DNA of 5,253 nucleotides from Sideroxydans sp. (lineage in GTDB: Bacteria; Pseudomonadota; Gammaproteobacteria; Burkholderiales; Gallionellaceae), in the NCBI GenBank assembly GCA_020057805.1, contig JAGVFD010000127.1:1-5253 (forward strand). The letters run 5' to 3'. Within the stretch, counting starts at the first letter, position 1, and each line of letters opens with the position of its first letter. Shown one piece after another: positions 4,647-5,253 of the stretch. The notes under the pieces were generated by a model. The model was given only the letters and a program-made list of their open reading frames with translations. It was not told the origin of the DNA and ran no database searches. Position numbers and translations under genes: made by a program.

Positions 4647-5253
4647 CTAAACTTTGAAAGCTTTTACCGATTTTTTGAAGTCGTTAAGCGAGTCAGGTTT
4701 TGATTCGCTTTTGTAGCGCAACGCGGTGTAGCGCGTGGCAATGTCTTGTATGCCTTGCGCCAAGTCTGGACGGGTGCGGGATACGCGGTTTGCGTAGTCT
4801 TGCGCGCCTTCATGCGCGAGTCGTGGCAAGCCAACTTTGGCTAATTTGCGGCAGGCTTTTAGCCACGTCGCTTGCACCATGTCGTGTTGTTTGACGATTA
4901 AGCGGCGTAGCAGGATGAGCGTAAAAATTCCCACGAGTAAAAAAATGCCGGCGAGCATGTTGAACGCCATGCGCTGCCAGGTGATGTCTTCCATGCCGAG
5001 GCGAGTGAGGAAGGCGAACTGGCGCTCCATGTCGTAGCCCAGCACCCATTGGTTCCATTGATTTGCCATCGCATCAAAATTAAAGCGCAAGTCGCGCAGC
5101 CATTGCGGTGGGTCGCGCAACATAAAGGGCAGGGCAGTGTTGTCGGGTAGTGATTCGCTTAAGCCATTTTGAATGCGCCCAGGGGCGATGGCAGCGGTGG
5201 GGTCGAAACGTACCCAACCGCGCTCGGCTAGCCACACTTCTGTCCACGCATGC
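4647..5253 (-). CDS. tgpA: TgpA-type transglutaminase-like membrane protein, C-terminal part (5' end beyond the window)
   Basis: These 201 residues are the C-terminal part of a DUF3488/transglutaminase/DUF4129 protein. Such proteins have several N-terminal membrane helices, a periplasmic transglutaminase-like core and a cytoplasmic tail. The window enters at HAWTEVWLAERGWVRFDPT: the His and the Asp (residues 1 and 17 of the visible part) are two of the Cys-His-Asp triad, and the Cys lies outside. Visible residues 95-115 (MAFNMLAGIFLLVGIFTLILL) form a transmembrane helix. It is followed by a basic stretch and a helical DUF4129-like tail of about 85 residues. P. aeruginosa TgpA is essential for viability in that species; the substrate here is unknown. 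In many genomes this gene follows a MoxR ATPase and a DUF58 gene, which would lie to the right. The stop is TAG, read on the - strand at 4649-4647. Confidence 0.9.
   Translation of the reverse strand, partial: HAWTEVWLAERGWVRFDPTAAIAPGRIQNGLSESLPDNTALPFMLRDPPQWLRDLRFNFDAMANQWNQWVLGYDMERQFAFLTRLGMEDITWQRMAFNMLAGIFLLVGIFTLILLRRLIVKQHDMVQATWLKACRKLAKVGLPRLAHEGAQDYANRVSRTRPDLAQGIQDIATRYTALRYKSESKPDSLNDFKKSVKAFKV

Overview
The window looks like a betaproteobacterial chromosome fragment, most likely from the Nitrosomonadales/Methylophilaceae area. That placement is inferred from three things: the run tsaB-rimI-(UDG-like), the style of the proteins, and several families of short palindromic intergenic repeats that I recall as common in such genomes. 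No rRNA or other phylogenetic marker is present to settle it. Gene density is high, and no tRNA, rRNA or CRISPR array is visible.

Left part (1-2107, all + strand). The last 19 codons of an unidentified upstream gene are followed by a 125-bp MITE-like inverted-repeat element (76-200). It ends 16 bp before tsaB. Then comes a tightly overlapping cluster: tsaB (tRNA t6A synthesis), rimI (N-acetylation of ribosomal protein S18) and a family-4 uracil-DNA-glycosylase-like gene. The third gene is the most interesting in the window. It keeps all four Fe-S cysteines and the C-terminal HPAYLLR motif. It has lost the GExPGxxED...PFVGxAG active-site segment by an in-frame deletion of about 8 residues. Its N-terminus, next to rimI, resembles the clamp-loader-binding peptide of the DNA polymerase III psi subunit (HolD), whose gene in E. 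coli also abuts rimI.

Middle (2108-2904). A REP-like long inverted repeat (2148-2240) sits between the convergent UDG-like gene and queD. queD (6-carboxytetrahydropterin synthase, queuosine pathway) is on the - strand, with a perfect TATAAT -10 box 30 bp upstream of its start. A second MITE-like element of a different family (2770-2896) separates the queD promoter from the next + strand gene.

Right part (2905-5253). A small M15-like (zinc peptidase fold) protein begins right at the repeat boundary and has no signal peptide, so it is probably the 3' remnant of a larger gene. It is followed 2 bp later by a secreted protein of unknown function with a good ribosome-binding site. The base composition of that gene switches sharply to C-rich DNA for roughly its last third. 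On the - strand, the 3' part of a TgpA-type transglutaminase membrane protein runs off the right edge.

How the genes work together: tsaB, rimI and the UDG-like gene are translationally coupled information-processing genes. queD is a separate unit, also in tRNA modification. The M15-like gene and the secreted gene look like an accessory pair of envelope or secreted proteins. Three repeat families, plus a possible coding relic of a fourth, mark this as a segment shaped by short mobile or palindromic elements.
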